In this document: positions 34,758 to 43,151 of the stretch, piece by piece
How positions within the stretch are numbered: the first letter of the stretch is position 1
Layout: each line of letters opens with the position of its first letter
Assembly: GCF_002735905.1 (NCBI RefSeq)
Contig: NZ_PEBD01000004.1
Span: 868,001 to 932,000 of the forward strand
Length of the DNA: 64,000 bases
Direction: 5' to 3'
Source: Williamsia muralis
GTDB lineage: Bacteria > Actinomycetota > Actinomycetes > Mycobacteriales > Mycobacteriaceae
Notes under the pieces: model-generated
The model's database searches: none
What the model was told of the DNA's origin: nothing
Seen by the model: only the letters and a program-made list of their open reading frames with translations
Translations under genes and position numbers: made by a program

Positions 34758-35131
34758 CCTCCGACTGTGGTGAGTTCCTCCGGTTGCAGCCGGAGGTTGT
34801 GGCTGGAGTCGGAGGGTTTGCACCCATAGGACCCACATCCTCCGACTTTGGCTGGCTGCGGCGGGTTCGCCTGTCGTGGTGGGCTGCTCGCGGCTCACAT
34901 CCTCCGACTGTGGTGAGTTCCTCCGGTTGCAGCCGGAGGTTGGGCTGAAGTCGGAGGGTTTGGACCCAAGGACCCACATCCTCCGACTTTGGCTGGCTGC
35001 GGCGGGTTCGCCTGTCGTGGTGGGCTGCTCGCGGCTTAATCCCTCCGACTGCGGTGAGTTCCTCCGGTTGCAGCCGGAGGTTGCGGCTGGAGTCGGAGGG
35101 TCTGCACCCACAGGACCCACATCCTCCGACT
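34758..35131. repeat. Tandem 141-143-base repeats with nested inverted arms, downstream of the nuclease-like gene
   Basis: Three long tandem units start with CCTCCGACT at 34758, 34901 and 35042 (period 143 then 141); a fourth left arm lies at 35123-35131. Each unit has the same 58-base double-hairpin core as the repeats upstream of the gene: outer arms CCTCCGACT and AGTCGGAGG (34758-34766/34807-34815, 34901-34909/34949-34957, 35042-35050/35091-35099) and an inner CCTCCGG/CCGGAGG hairpin. The first two units are followed by a shared spacer of about 80 bases containing CGGCGGGTTCGCC. No gene is seen in 34748-35149. Confidence 0.85.
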
Positions 35132-35149
35132 TCAACCGACAGAACCGAC

Positions 35150-36121
35150 CTACCCCCGAGACACCAACGCTCGCAGAAAGAACGCGACGTTCGCCGGACG
35201 TTCGGCCAGGCGGCGCATGAAATAGCCGTACCACTGGGACCCGAATGGAACGTAGACACGGACTCGACGGCCCTCGCCGACGAGACGGAGTTGTTCGGCG
35301 CTCCGGATCCCATAGAGCATCTGGTGTTCCCAGTCGTCGGTGGCGCGCCCGGCTTCGGTCGCCATGGCCGCTGCGGCAGCGATCATCGCCGGATCGTGAC
35401 TGGCCACCATCGGGTATCCCTGCCCAGTCATCAGCACCCGCAAGCAGCGTTCATAGGCCGCATCGACATCCGGTTTGCGTTGGAAGGCGACCTCGGCGGG
35501 TTCGGCGTAGGCGCCCTTGCAGAGCCGGATCCGCGAGCCAGGAGCCGAGAACTCGTGGCAATCGTCCTCGGTCCGGTGCAGGTACGACTGGAGGACCGTT
35601 CCCAGTGCCGGAAAGTCGGCCCGTAATTCACGGACAATCCGCAGTGTCGAGTCGGTGGTGGTGTGGTCCTCGGCGTCGACGGTCACCCACACTCCCGCGT
35701 CCTCGGCTGCGGTTGCGATCCGGTGGGCATTCTCCAAAGCGATCTTCTCGCCATGCCGGGGCAAGGCGCGGCCGAGCGCCGACAGCTTGAGGGACACCTC
35801 CACCGGATGCGAGCCGGCGACCGACTCGGTGTGGTCGCCCAACATCCCGATCAACTTCAGGTACGCCTGCACGGTCGCGTCGGCTTGGGTTTCGTCGGTG
35901 GTGTCCTCACCGAGGTGGTCGATGGAGATCATCCGACCGGAGTTCAACAGCCCGACCCCGGCCTCCATCACCTCACGATGGGATTCGCCGGCGACAAAGC
36001 GCGACACCACGTTCCGGGTCACCGGGACTCGTTCAGCGGTTCGCTTGATCCGGTCGCTGGAGGCGGCAGCCATGATGATGGTGCGTGCCGCACCCGCGGT
36101 CATCCCGGTCATGTCACTCAC
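35150..36121 (-). CDS. pruB: Proline dehydrogenase
   Basis: A 323-residue monofunctional proline dehydrogenase (FAD, TIM barrel), which oxidises proline to pyrroline-5-carboxylate. Typical segments are VSLKLSALG, VTVDAEDHTTTD, RIRLCKGAYAEP, VASHDPAMI, and the C-terminal RVRVYVPFGSQWYGYFMRRLAERPAN, where Arg residues bind the proline carboxylate. GTG 36121 overlaps the 3-prime end of pruA by eight bases, so the two are coupled. Same arrangement as pruA-pruB of mycobacteria. Confidence 0.93.
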   Translation of the reverse strand: MSDMTGMTAGAARTIIMAAASSDRIKRTAERVPVTRNVVSRFVAGESHREVMEAGVGLLNSGRMISIDHLGEDTTDETQADATVQAYLKLIGMLGDHTESVAGSHPVEVSLKLSALGRALPRHGEKIALENAHRIATAAEDAGVWVTVDAEDHTTTDSTLRIVRELRADFPALGTVLQSYLHRTEDDCHEFSAPGSRIRLCKGAYAEPAEVAFQRKPDVDAAYERCLRVLMTGQGYPMVASHDPAMIAAAAAMATEAGRATDDWEHQMLYGIRSAEQLRLVGEGRRVRVYVPFGSQWYGYFMRRLAERPANVAFFLRALVSRG

Positions 36122-37766
36122 CGCGCCCGGCGTCGTCGCGCTCCATGTGCGGGTACCCCGCCGACGTCGCCGGGACGAAGGTCTCCTTGATGGTGCGTGT
36201 CGATGTCCAGCGCATCAGGTTCTGCTTCGACCCCGCCTTGTCGTTGGTACCCGAGGCGCGCCCGCCACCGAACGGCTGTTGCCCGACCACGGCGCCGGTG
36301 GGTTTGTCGTTGACGTAGAAGTTGCCGGCCGCGTTGCGCAACCCGGTCATTGCGGCTTCGACGGCGGTGCGGTCATCGGCGATCACTGCCCCGGTCAGTG
36401 CGTAGCTTGCCGATGAATTGATCTCCTGTACAACAGAATCGAACTTTCCGTCGTCATATACGTGCACCGCGAGGATGGGAGCGAAGTATTCCTTGTGGAA
36501 GGCCTCGTCGGCGGGGTCGTCACTGAGCAGTACCGTCGGACGTACGAAGTACCCCTCCGAGTCGTTGTAGTCACCGCCCGCCGCGATCGTCAATGATGGA
36601 ACTGACTTCGCCCGTTCGATTGCGTTGACCGCCTTGTCGAAAGCGCGTCTGTCGATGACTGCGCCGCCGAAGTTGGTGAGGTCGCGGACATCTCCGTAGG
36701 AGAGGGCAGTGGCTTCTTGCAGGAAGTCGTCGCCCATCTTGCCCCACACCGACCTCGGGATGTACGCGCGCGAGGCTGCCGAGCACTTCTGGCCCTGGTA
36801 TTCGAACGCGCCGCGGATCAAAGCCGTGCGCAGAACATCGGGCTCGGCCGAATCATGCGCCACGACAAAGTCTTTGCCTCCCGTCTCGCCGACGAGCCGG
36901 GGATAGGCGCGATAGCGTTGAATATTGCTTCCGACTTCCCGCCACAGATTCTGGAATGTGGCGGTTGAGCCCGTGAAGTGGATGCCTGCGAGGTTCTCGT
37001 CGGCCAACGCGACGTCTGACACGGCAATGCCGTCGCCGGTGACCATGTTGATGACGCCCGGGGGAAGGCCTGCGGCTTCCAGTAGCTGCATGGTCATATA
37101 CGCGGCGTAGGTCTGCGTCGGTGACGGCTTCCAGACCACCGTGTTGCCCATGAGCATCGGTGCGGTCGGTAGATTCGCGGCGATCGCGGTGAAGTTGAAC
37201 GGGGTGATGGCGTAGACGAAGCCCTCGAGTGGGCGATGATCGAGCCGGTTCCACACCCCTGGGCTGGAGACGGGTTGCTCGGCCGAGATCTCGCGAGCAA
37301 ACCCGACATTGAACCGCCAGAAGTCGACAAGCTCGCACGGCGCATCTATCTCGGCCTGCTGCACGCTCTTCGACTGACCCAGCATCGTTGCGGCGGCGAT
37401 CTTCTCGCGCCAAGGTCCCGACAGGAGGTCCGCAGCCCGAAGCAGAATGGATGCGCGTTCGTCGAAAGATGTTGCCGCCCAGTCCGGCGCCGCGGCGAGC
37501 GCAGCGTCGACCGCTCTGCGCGCGTCATGTGTGGTCGCATTCGTCAGTGTGCCCAGCACCTCGTGATGCGCGTGTGGCTGGACCACCGCGACCGCGGCAC
37601 CCGAACCACTGGCATGTGTGCCGCCGATGACGTGGGGGAGCTCGATCGGGTCGGTCGAACTCATCTCGGCCAGGGTGGCCACGATCCGTGAGCGTTCCGG
37701 AGATCCGGGGGCAAAGGTGTGCACGGGCTCGTTGTGGGCAGGTGGGGGTGTGGTGATGGCGTCCAT
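36114..37766 (-). CDS. pruA: L-glutamate gamma-semialdehyde (pyrroline-5-carboxylate) dehydrogenase
   Basis: A 550-residue NAD+-dependent aldehyde dehydrogenase that turns glutamate semialdehyde into glutamate, the second step of proline use. The catalytic Cys lies in EYQGQKCSAASRAYIP, the general base Glu in RLVGETGGKDFVV, and the cofactor loop in GIHFTGSTATFQNLW. QPFGGGRASGTNDKAGS near the C-terminus is characteristic of P5C dehydrogenases. ATG 37766 is the first gene of the pruA-pruB unit and diverges from a PucR-type regulator 92 bases away. Confidence 0.94.
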   Translation of the reverse strand: MDAITTPPPAHNEPVHTFAPGSPERSRIVATLAEMSSTDPIELPHVIGGTHASGSGAAVAVVQPHAHHEVLGTLTNATTHDARRAVDAALAAAPDWAATSFDERASILLRAADLLSGPWREKIAAATMLGQSKSVQQAEIDAPCELVDFWRFNVGFAREISAEQPVSSPGVWNRLDHRPLEGFVYAITPFNFTAIAANLPTAPMLMGNTVVWKPSPTQTYAAYMTMQLLEAAGLPPGVINMVTGDGIAVSDVALADENLAGIHFTGSTATFQNLWREVGSNIQRYRAYPRLVGETGGKDFVVAHDSAEPDVLRTALIRGAFEYQGQKCSAASRAYIPRSVWGKMGDDFLQEATALSYGDVRDLTNFGGAVIDRRAFDKAVNAIERAKSVPSLTIAAGGDYNDSEGYFVRPTVLLSDDPADEAFHKEYFAPILAVHVYDDGKFDSVVQEINSSASYALTGAVIADDRTAVEAAMTGLRNAAGNFYVNDKPTGAVVGQQPFGGGRASGTNDKAGSKQNLMRWTSTRTIKETFVPATSAGYPHMERDDAGRGE

Positions 37767-37858
37767 GTCCTCAACTACAGCGCCATCAGCGGCCCAGCGA
37801 TATGGCCGATCGGACTAAGATGAAGCGAGTTCTTGGGCCGATTAAACAAGGGGTGCCG

Positions 37859-39463
37859 ATGGCAGATACCGATGGCCGCGGGGCCGTGACACTCGGGCGG
37901 TTGCTTCTGGCACTCGACGGAACGCTCGTCACCCTGGTGGAGGCACCCGAAGGGCTCGACCGCCCGGTGACCGCAGCATCCCTGCTCGATGCGGATGACC
38001 TGCACCTCGGGGTGGGACGGGGGGCCAGAGCTGCCGAGTTGGCCCTGCTCGTCGGTGTCGTGCCGGCGCAGGTGATGGCCTGGATGGCCAGTCTCGGCCA
38101 CCAGACTCCAACCGCCATCCTGCTGAAGGCGCCGGACGCGGAGGTGACCCGGCGCGCGGTGTCGGCGGGTATCGCTGTGGTCGCGGTGGATCCGCATGCA
38201 CGGTGGGAACGGATCTACAACTTGATCGGGCGGGTCCTCGACCACGCTCGTGCCGAGTCCCCGGAATCGATGGCGAGCGGCACGGCGGGCGACCTGTTCG
38301 CTCTTGCACAGGCGGTCGCAGATCGGACCGGCGGGCTTGTCAGCATCGAGGATGCGGGCTCACATGTGTTGGCGTACAGCTCATCTGATGAACAAGCCGA
38401 TGCCCTTCGCCGGTTGTCGATCCTCGGACGGGAGGGCCCACCGGAGATGCTCGACTGGCTTCGGCAGTGGGGCGTGTTCACTGCTCTGAGGGCAGGGGCG
38501 GACGTGGTGTCGGTGGCGGCCCGCGACGACCTCGGGCTGCGACCGAGAATTGCCGTGGGCATCAGAACCCCGAGAGGCAGTGAGTATCTCGGCACCTTGT
38601 GGCTCCAGCAGGGAAAGTCCGAACTGTCGCCGGATTCCGGCGATGTGATCACCGGCGCCGCGGCCGTCGCCGCTCGCATCATCTCGCACTCTGCGGCGGT
38701 CCCGTCCGTGCATGCCGAACAGGTGCAGCGACTGCTGGGCTTGCGCGGTGACACCGTCGACATCCCTTACCTCGCCGACGCCCTGAACATTCCTCGTTCG
38801 GGTCCTGCTACCGTCGTCGGCTTGGCACGTCGGTTTCCCGCGCAGGTGCCGACGGATTCCGTTGCCGCCTATTTGCCGTCAGTCACACTGCACGCCAGCG
38901 CTTTTCGTCCCGACTCGGTGACCGCCGCGGTCGGTGAGAGGGTGTACGTCATCTTGCCGGACACGGACGGCGGAGCATCAACGGTGCGCTGGGTACAGAG
39001 CACGGTAGCAGCGGCTGACCGCCGATTCGCCATGCAGATCCGGGGAGTCATTGCCGATTCGCCCGCCGGTCTGGCGGCGGTACCGGGCCTGCGGACCGAG
39101 ATCGACCGGGTCCTCGACGCGGCATCGAGGGAAGGCGCGTTGATCGACGTGGTGACCACCGTTGCGGAGTCGCGCACCGGCGTCTTGCTCGGCGAGATCG
39201 TCGGACTGCTCGCCGACAACCCGGATCTCGTCGACCCGCGAGTGGGCCGACTGAGGGACTACGACCGCACCCACGGCTCCGACCTGGTGGCCAGCGTCCG
39301 CGCCTACCTGGACGCGTTCGGCGACGTGCGCACAGCGGCCGCCACCATGCACGTGCATCCGAACACGCTGCGATACCGGGTTCGGCGAGCCCAGGAACTC
39401 ACCGGACTCGACCTCGGCGATCAGGCGTCGCGGCTGGTGGTGTCGCTGGCCCTACGGGTCTGA
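37859..39463 (+). CDS. pruC: PucR-family regulator, probable proline-catabolism activator
   Basis: A 534-residue protein with the C-terminal PucR helix-turn-helix DVRTAAATMHVHPNTLRYRVRRAQELTG; the N-terminal half has a PucR-type sensor region with LAQAVADRTGGLVSIEDAGSHVLAYSSSD (GAF-like). ATG 37859 has AGGGG upstream; an in-frame ATG at 37802 is possible but lacks a clear site. It diverges from pruA. The M. tuberculosis proline operon has a PucR-type activator, PruC, of similar length next to pruA-pruB, so the same role is inferred. A GGCCGAT motif occurs at 37804-37810 and 37837-37843 in the shared promoter region. Confidence 0.82.
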   Translation: MADTDGRGAVTLGRLLLALDGTLVTLVEAPEGLDRPVTAASLLDADDLHLGVGRGARAAELALLVGVVPAQVMAWMASLGHQTPTAILLKAPDAEVTRRAVSAGIAVVAVDPHARWERIYNLIGRVLDHARAESPESMASGTAGDLFALAQAVADRTGGLVSIEDAGSHVLAYSSSDEQADALRRLSILGREGPPEMLDWLRQWGVFTALRAGADVVSVAARDDLGLRPRIAVGIRTPRGSEYLGTLWLQQGKSELSPDSGDVITGAAAVAARIISHSAAVPSVHAEQVQRLLGLRGDTVDIPYLADALNIPRSGPATVVGLARRFPAQVPTDSVAAYLPSVTLHASAFRPDSVTAAVGERVYVILPDTDGGASTVRWVQSTVAAADRRFAMQIRGVIADSPAGLAAVPGLRTEIDRVLDAASREGALIDVVTTVAESRTGVLLGEIVGLLADNPDLVDPRVGRLRDYDRTHGSDLVASVRAYLDAFGDVRTAAATMHVHPNTLRYRVRRAQELTGLDLGDQASRLVVSLALRV

Positions 39464-39488
39464 GACCTCGAACGTCGGGCACAGAAAG

Positions 39489-39561
39489 TGCCCCCGGCAG
39501 GAATCGAACCTGCGACACCCGCTTTAGGAGAGCGGTGCTCTATCCACTGAGCTACGAGGGC
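39489..39561 (-). tRNA. tRNA-Arg (anticodon CCT)
   Basis: A 73-nucleotide cloverleaf on the minus strand without an encoded CCA. The acceptor stem pairs GCCCTCG with CGGGGGC; D-arm GCTCAGTGGATAGAGC; anticodon stem CCGCT/AGCGG with loop CTCCTAA, giving anticodon CCT for the AGG codon; T-arm GCAGGTTCGATTCCTGC. The G-T pair in the acceptor stem is the only non-Watson-Crick pair there. Confidence 0.95.
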
Positions 39562-39582
39562 GGACCCGACAAACTTACCAAC

Positions 39583-39831
39583 TCAGTTGAGATAACCCTC
39601 GACCACATTCGGCGGACGGACTTCGGCGTCGTCAGGGTCTTTGCCGGCCCGGCGGAGGGCGTCGCGCTGGCGGAGCAGATCCCAGCACTGGTCGAGCTGA
39701 ACCTCGATGTCGCCGAGCTGCGAACGCTCGTCGTCGGGGCTGATCTCCCCATTGGACACCTGGTCACGCAGTTCTTTCTCCTGCGCGATCAGGTCGGTGA
39801 TCTGCGTATGCAAATTCTTGTCACTGGTCAT
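39583..39831 (-). CDS. DUF2630 family small protein
   Basis: An 82-residue acidic, helical protein: LIAQEKELRDQVSNGEIS, then GDIEVQLDQCWDLLRQRDALRRAGKDPDDAEVRPPNVVEGYL, the conserved LDQCWDLLRQRRAxRxxG pattern of DUF2630. The start is ATG 39831; longer frames upstream lack conservation. It lies 21 bases upstream of tRNA-Arg on the same strand. The family is widespread in actinobacteria and its function is unknown. Confidence 0.82.
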   Translation of the reverse strand: MTSDKNLHTQITDLIAQEKELRDQVSNGEISPDDERSQLGDIEVQLDQCWDLLRQRDALRRAGKDPDDAEVRPPNVVEGYLN

Positions 39832-39932
39832 TTCACGAATTCTAGGCGCGCGCGGGTTCGTGCACAGTTCGGCCCCGCCCATCGCCCCAATCCTGGCGAC
39901 TCGGACCGGTGGCATCCGTAGTGTCACCAACC

Positions 39933-40751
39933 ATGAGCCGAACCATTGTGCCCAGGGAACCCGCCATCGAAGCCCTCACCGCGGTCTGGGCGTCCGTGCA
40001 CCGATTGGCCGACTCGTTGACCGACGACCAGTGGAAGAACCCCTCGACGCTGCCGGGGTGGTCGGTGGGGGACATCGTGACCCACGTGTTCACCACGGAG
40101 TTGATGCTTCTCGGCGATCCGGAACCCGTGGTCGAGGCCGACGTCAGCGCCTATCCGCACGTGCGCAACGACATCGCTGCAATGAACGAGCGGTGGCTGG
40201 TGCACTACCGGGCACAGGGGAGGGCCACCACGATGGCTGACTTCGCGGACACCATCAAGCGCCGCACCGCCGCCCTCGACGCGACAACGCAAGACGACTT
40301 CGACGCCGACTCATTCACCCCGGCAGGGCCGGACACCTATGGCAGATTCATGCGCATCCGGATCTTCGACTGCTGGATGCATGAACTGGACGTGCGCGAC
40401 ACCCTCGGGCTGCCTGCGCCGGATGATGCAGTCAGTGCGCGGTTCGCCGCCGACGAGATCACCCAATCGCTGCCCTACCTCGTCGGAAAGAAGGCGGGGG
40501 CGCCGACAGGTAGTCGGGTGCGCTTCGACATCACCGGTCTGACTCCCCGAACAGTGAACATCGCCGTCGACGGCCGAGCGGCAGTGGTGCCCGAGTTCGC
40601 CGAGGAACCGACCCTGGTGCTGCGCCTCGACATCGCAGATCTCGCCCGTCTGATCGGTGGCCGGACAAGTGCTGATCCGTCCGCCGTCGAGGTGGACGGT
40701 GATCGTGACCTCGCAGATGCTGTGCTCGACAACCTCGCATTCACGATCTGA
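39933..40751 (+). CDS. Maleylpyruvate isomerase-type mycothiol-dependent enzyme family protein
   Basis: A 272-residue DinB-like protein of the MDMPI family. LTDDQWKNPSTLPGWSVGDIVTHVFTTELML carries the first metal-type His; RIRIFDCWMHELDVRDTLG carries the other His-x3-Asp. The C-terminal part from about residue 190 is the SCP2/MDMPI_C-like domain. ATG 39933 is preferred to GTG 39909. Members catalyse mycothiol-dependent or thiol-transfer reactions; the substrate here is unknown. It precedes the GH1 gene by 13 bases and may share its transcript. Confidence 0.82.
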   Translation: MSRTIVPREPAIEALTAVWASVHRLADSLTDDQWKNPSTLPGWSVGDIVTHVFTTELMLLGDPEPVVEADVSAYPHVRNDIAAMNERWLVHYRAQGRATTMADFADTIKRRTAALDATTQDDFDADSFTPAGPDTYGRFMRIRIFDCWMHELDVRDTLGLPAPDDAVSARFAADEITQSLPYLVGKKAGAPTGSRVRFDITGLTPRTVNIAVDGRAAVVPEFAEEPTLVLRLDIADLARLIGGRTSADPSAVEVDGDRDLADAVLDNLAFTI

Positions 40752-40764
40752 CTCGGAGATGACC

Positions 40765-42054
40765 ATGATCAGGCGGATTCTCGCGGTTGTTCTCCCGATT
40801 CTCGTCGCCGTGGCGGTCCCGACCGCGCCCGCTTCGGCGCAGGGTGCGGTGCTCGGTGACGACTTCCTGTGGGGCGTCGGTTCGGCAGGATTCCAGTCCG
40901 AGGGCAGCTCCCCGGACAGCAACTGGCTGCGCTACTCGAACAGCACACGGGTCCACGATCGCGTCGGCACCTCCGTCGACTTCCGCCACCGCTACGCCGA
41001 AGACATCGAGAACGCGAGGTCGATGGGCGTCGAGGTGTACCGGATCAGCATCGAGTGGGCGAGGATCCAGCCTTCACCGGGGGTGTGGGATCAACAGGAA
41101 CTCGCCTACTACGACGACGTGATCCATCACATCCTGCGTGCGGGGATGCGCCCGATGATCACCCTCGACCATTGGGTGTACCCGGGCTGGGCTGCTGATC
41201 GTGGTGGCTGGAACAACCCGACGATGGCTGCGGAGTGGCTCGCGAACGCCCGTGCGGTGGTCGACCGCTACGCCGCATACGACCCGATCTGGATCACCAT
41301 CAACGAACCGATGGTCTACACCTTTCTTCGTGAGGTGAACTTCGGCGGTCTTGCGCCCCAGAACGTTCCGCTGATGCTGAACCAACTCGTACACGTGCAT
41401 CGCACCATCTACGACTACATCCACGCCCGTCAGCCAGGCGCCTGGGTGTCGTCGAACTCGGCCTATCTGCCGACTGTGCAGCCGGCCCTCGATGCACTCT
41501 TCCTCGACCGCATCGCCGACAAGCAGGACTTCGTGGGCATCGACTACTACTACTCCGTGGCCGCAACGGATGTGAACACCTACAACGCCGCCACCGAGGA
41601 GTACTGGAAGGCATCCACGTCGGCAGATGGGCTCTATTACGCGCTGCGGTATTACGCGCGAAAGTTCCCTGGCACACCGCTCTACATCGTCGAGAACGGT
41701 ATGCCCACCAAGGACGGCGAGCCGAGGCCCGACGGATACAGGCGGGAAGACCAGCTCCGTGACGCCGCGTACTGGATATCCCGCGCCAAGTCCGACGGTA
41801 TGAACGTGGTCGGTTACAACTACTGGTCCATCACGGACAACTACGAATGGGGCAGTTACGCATCACGATTCGGACTCTACCGCGTCGATGTGAAGTCCGA
41901 CCCGTCACTGACCCGGCAGCCGACCGAGGCGGTGGCCGCCTACCGCGACATCATCGCCAGTGAAGGCGTTCGGTCAGATTATCGACCCACCCGGCCGGCC
42001 CAGTTCTGCTCACTGGTGGATGCTCCAACGAGCTGCAGTCAGCCGGTACGGTGA
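40765..42054 (+). CDS. Secreted family 1 glycoside hydrolase (beta-glucosidase-like)
   Basis: A 429-residue protein with a signal peptide (IRRILAVVLPILVAVAVPTAPASA, cut after ASA-Q) and a TIM-barrel GH1 domain. Glu181 in TINEP is the acid/base and Glu310 in YIVENG the nucleophile, both present. GSAGFQSEGS near the start and WSITDNYEWG near the end are sugar-binding motifs. GGAG sits six bases before ATG 40765; ATG 40759 is an alternative. Most GH1 enzymes are cytoplasmic, so export is a notable feature. It overlaps the convergent transporter gene by 104 bases. Confidence 0.9.
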   Translation: MIRRILAVVLPILVAVAVPTAPASAQGAVLGDDFLWGVGSAGFQSEGSSPDSNWLRYSNSTRVHDRVGTSVDFRHRYAEDIENARSMGVEVYRISIEWARIQPSPGVWDQQELAYYDDVIHHILRAGMRPMITLDHWVYPGWAADRGGWNNPTMAAEWLANARAVVDRYAAYDPIWITINEPMVYTFLREVNFGGLAPQNVPLMLNQLVHVHRTIYDYIHARQPGAWVSSNSAYLPTVQPALDALFLDRIADKQDFVGIDYYYSVAATDVNTYNAATEEYWKASTSADGLYYALRYYARKFPGTPLYIVENGMPTKDGEPRPDGYRREDQLRDAAYWISRAKSDGMNVVGYNYWSITDNYEWGSYASRFGLYRVDVKSDPSLTRQPTEAVAAYRDIIASEGVRSDYRPTRPAQFCSLVDAPTSCSQPVR

Positions 42055-42985
42055 ACTCGCCGGACGAGAAATCCGCACGATCGCCCCGAAGATTCTCCTC
42101 AGCGGAACGTTCGGCTTCTGCCGTTCCGAAGATCGCAACGGCAACCGCGCCGAGTGTGGCGAATGTGAAACCTGCCAAGGCAAGCCATTCGAGCCCCGGC
42201 ACCGTCGAGTCGCCGAGCCACATGACTCCGACGATGGCCGGTGCGGCGGTTTCGCCGACAACCAGTGCCGCGGTCGATCCGTTGACCGCACCGAGCTGCA
42301 GCGCCACCGTGTGCAAGTAGAAACCTGCCGCTCCGGCAATGGCGATGACCCAGGCCGCCGGGTCGGCGAGCATGGTGGACATCGAGAACGGGGAGACGCC
42401 GTCGAGCACCCTGACGCCGATCGCGACCGCACCGAACAGCAATCCTGCTGCGGCCCCGGCCGCGACCGATCCGCCGCGTCCCATGCGCCGCACACCGAAC
42501 AGCGACAAGCCGACAACCAGCAACGTGGCCAGCAACAGTGCCCAGTGCAGCGACCTCGACGTCTCGTATGAGGTGTGCGGTTCTGACGCGGCCCCGAGCA
42601 GCAGCAGCGAACCCATGACGGTGCCCATGGCTGCCCAGTCGCGGCCATGGAGTTTGATTCCCAGCAACCGGGTGCCCAAAAGAGCGGTGACCACGAGGTT
42701 TCCGGCGACGATGGTCTGCGACAGGAACAGTGGCAGAGCGCGTGCAGCGCCGGCACCGGCGATGAAACCCAGGACGTCGAACAACGCCCCGACAATGAAC
42801 ACGCCGGTGAGCGCGGTGGCGACCGTCGACTGCAACGTGGGCGAGCCGGCTGCGGTGGACATCCGGTGGTCATCGGCGTTTTCGCGTGCCGCCTGACGCG
42901 CACCGAGCGCCTGCATCACCGACGACAGTCCGTAACCGACCGCGGCCAGCAACGCCAACGTGATTCCGACAACCACAACCCACAC
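41951..42985 (-). CDS. DMT-superfamily transporter-like membrane protein
   Basis: A 344-residue membrane protein with eight to ten hydrophobic helices beginning TLALLAAVGYGLSSVMQALGAR and a hydrophilic tail of about 45 residues. The layout fits the drug/metabolite transporter superfamily; the helix with ALVVGETAAPAIVGVMWLGD is typical of its second EamA-like half. A TTG start at 43018 is possible, but GTG 42985 or 42976 begins right at the first helix. The last 104 bases overlap the end of the GH1 gene on the other strand, coding the hydrophilic tail. Cargo unknown. Confidence 0.72.
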   Translation of the reverse strand: MWVVVVGITLALLAAVGYGLSSVMQALGARQAARENADDHRMSTAAGSPTLQSTVATALTGVFIVGALFDVLGFIAGAGAARALPLFLSQTIVAGNLVVTALLGTRLLGIKLHGRDWAAMGTVMGSLLLLGAASEPHTSYETSRSLHWALLLATLLVVGLSLFGVRRMGRGGSVAAGAAAGLLFGAVAIGVRVLDGVSPFSMSTMLADPAAWVIAIAGAAGFYLHTVALQLGAVNGSTAALVVGETAAPAIVGVMWLGDSTVPGLEWLALAGFTFATLGAVAVAIFGTAEAERSAEENLRGDRADFSSGEFTVPADCSSLEHPPVSRTGPAGWVDNLTERLHWR

Positions 42986-43151
42986 CCACTTCCCACACTC
43001 GACCCGGTCCAACAACAAAGGATGCTCAGGTAATTCCCAGGTTCGCCACTGATTTAAATGCCACCCTCCGAGAACTGACCGTGGTCAGCCCGAAAATTCA
43101 TCGTCGGCGGAGGCTTTCGGTCAGCCGTCGGCAACCGCCTACTGTGTTCGC

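Noticed and set aside
33511-35131. CRISPR array
   Set aside because: Repeat units contain hairpins but the intervals between them are themselves repeated or shared, not unique spacers of constant length, and no cas gene is present.
34680-35313. Minus-strand open frames over the downstream tandem repeats
   Set aside because: Same cause: the repeat period is not disrupted by stops, so long frames arise by chance; no coding features otherwise.
39488-39564. Integration (att) site at the tRNA-Arg gene
   Set aside because: tRNA ends often host prophage or island insertions, but no integrase gene or repeated tRNA 3-prime end is seen in the flanking sequence.
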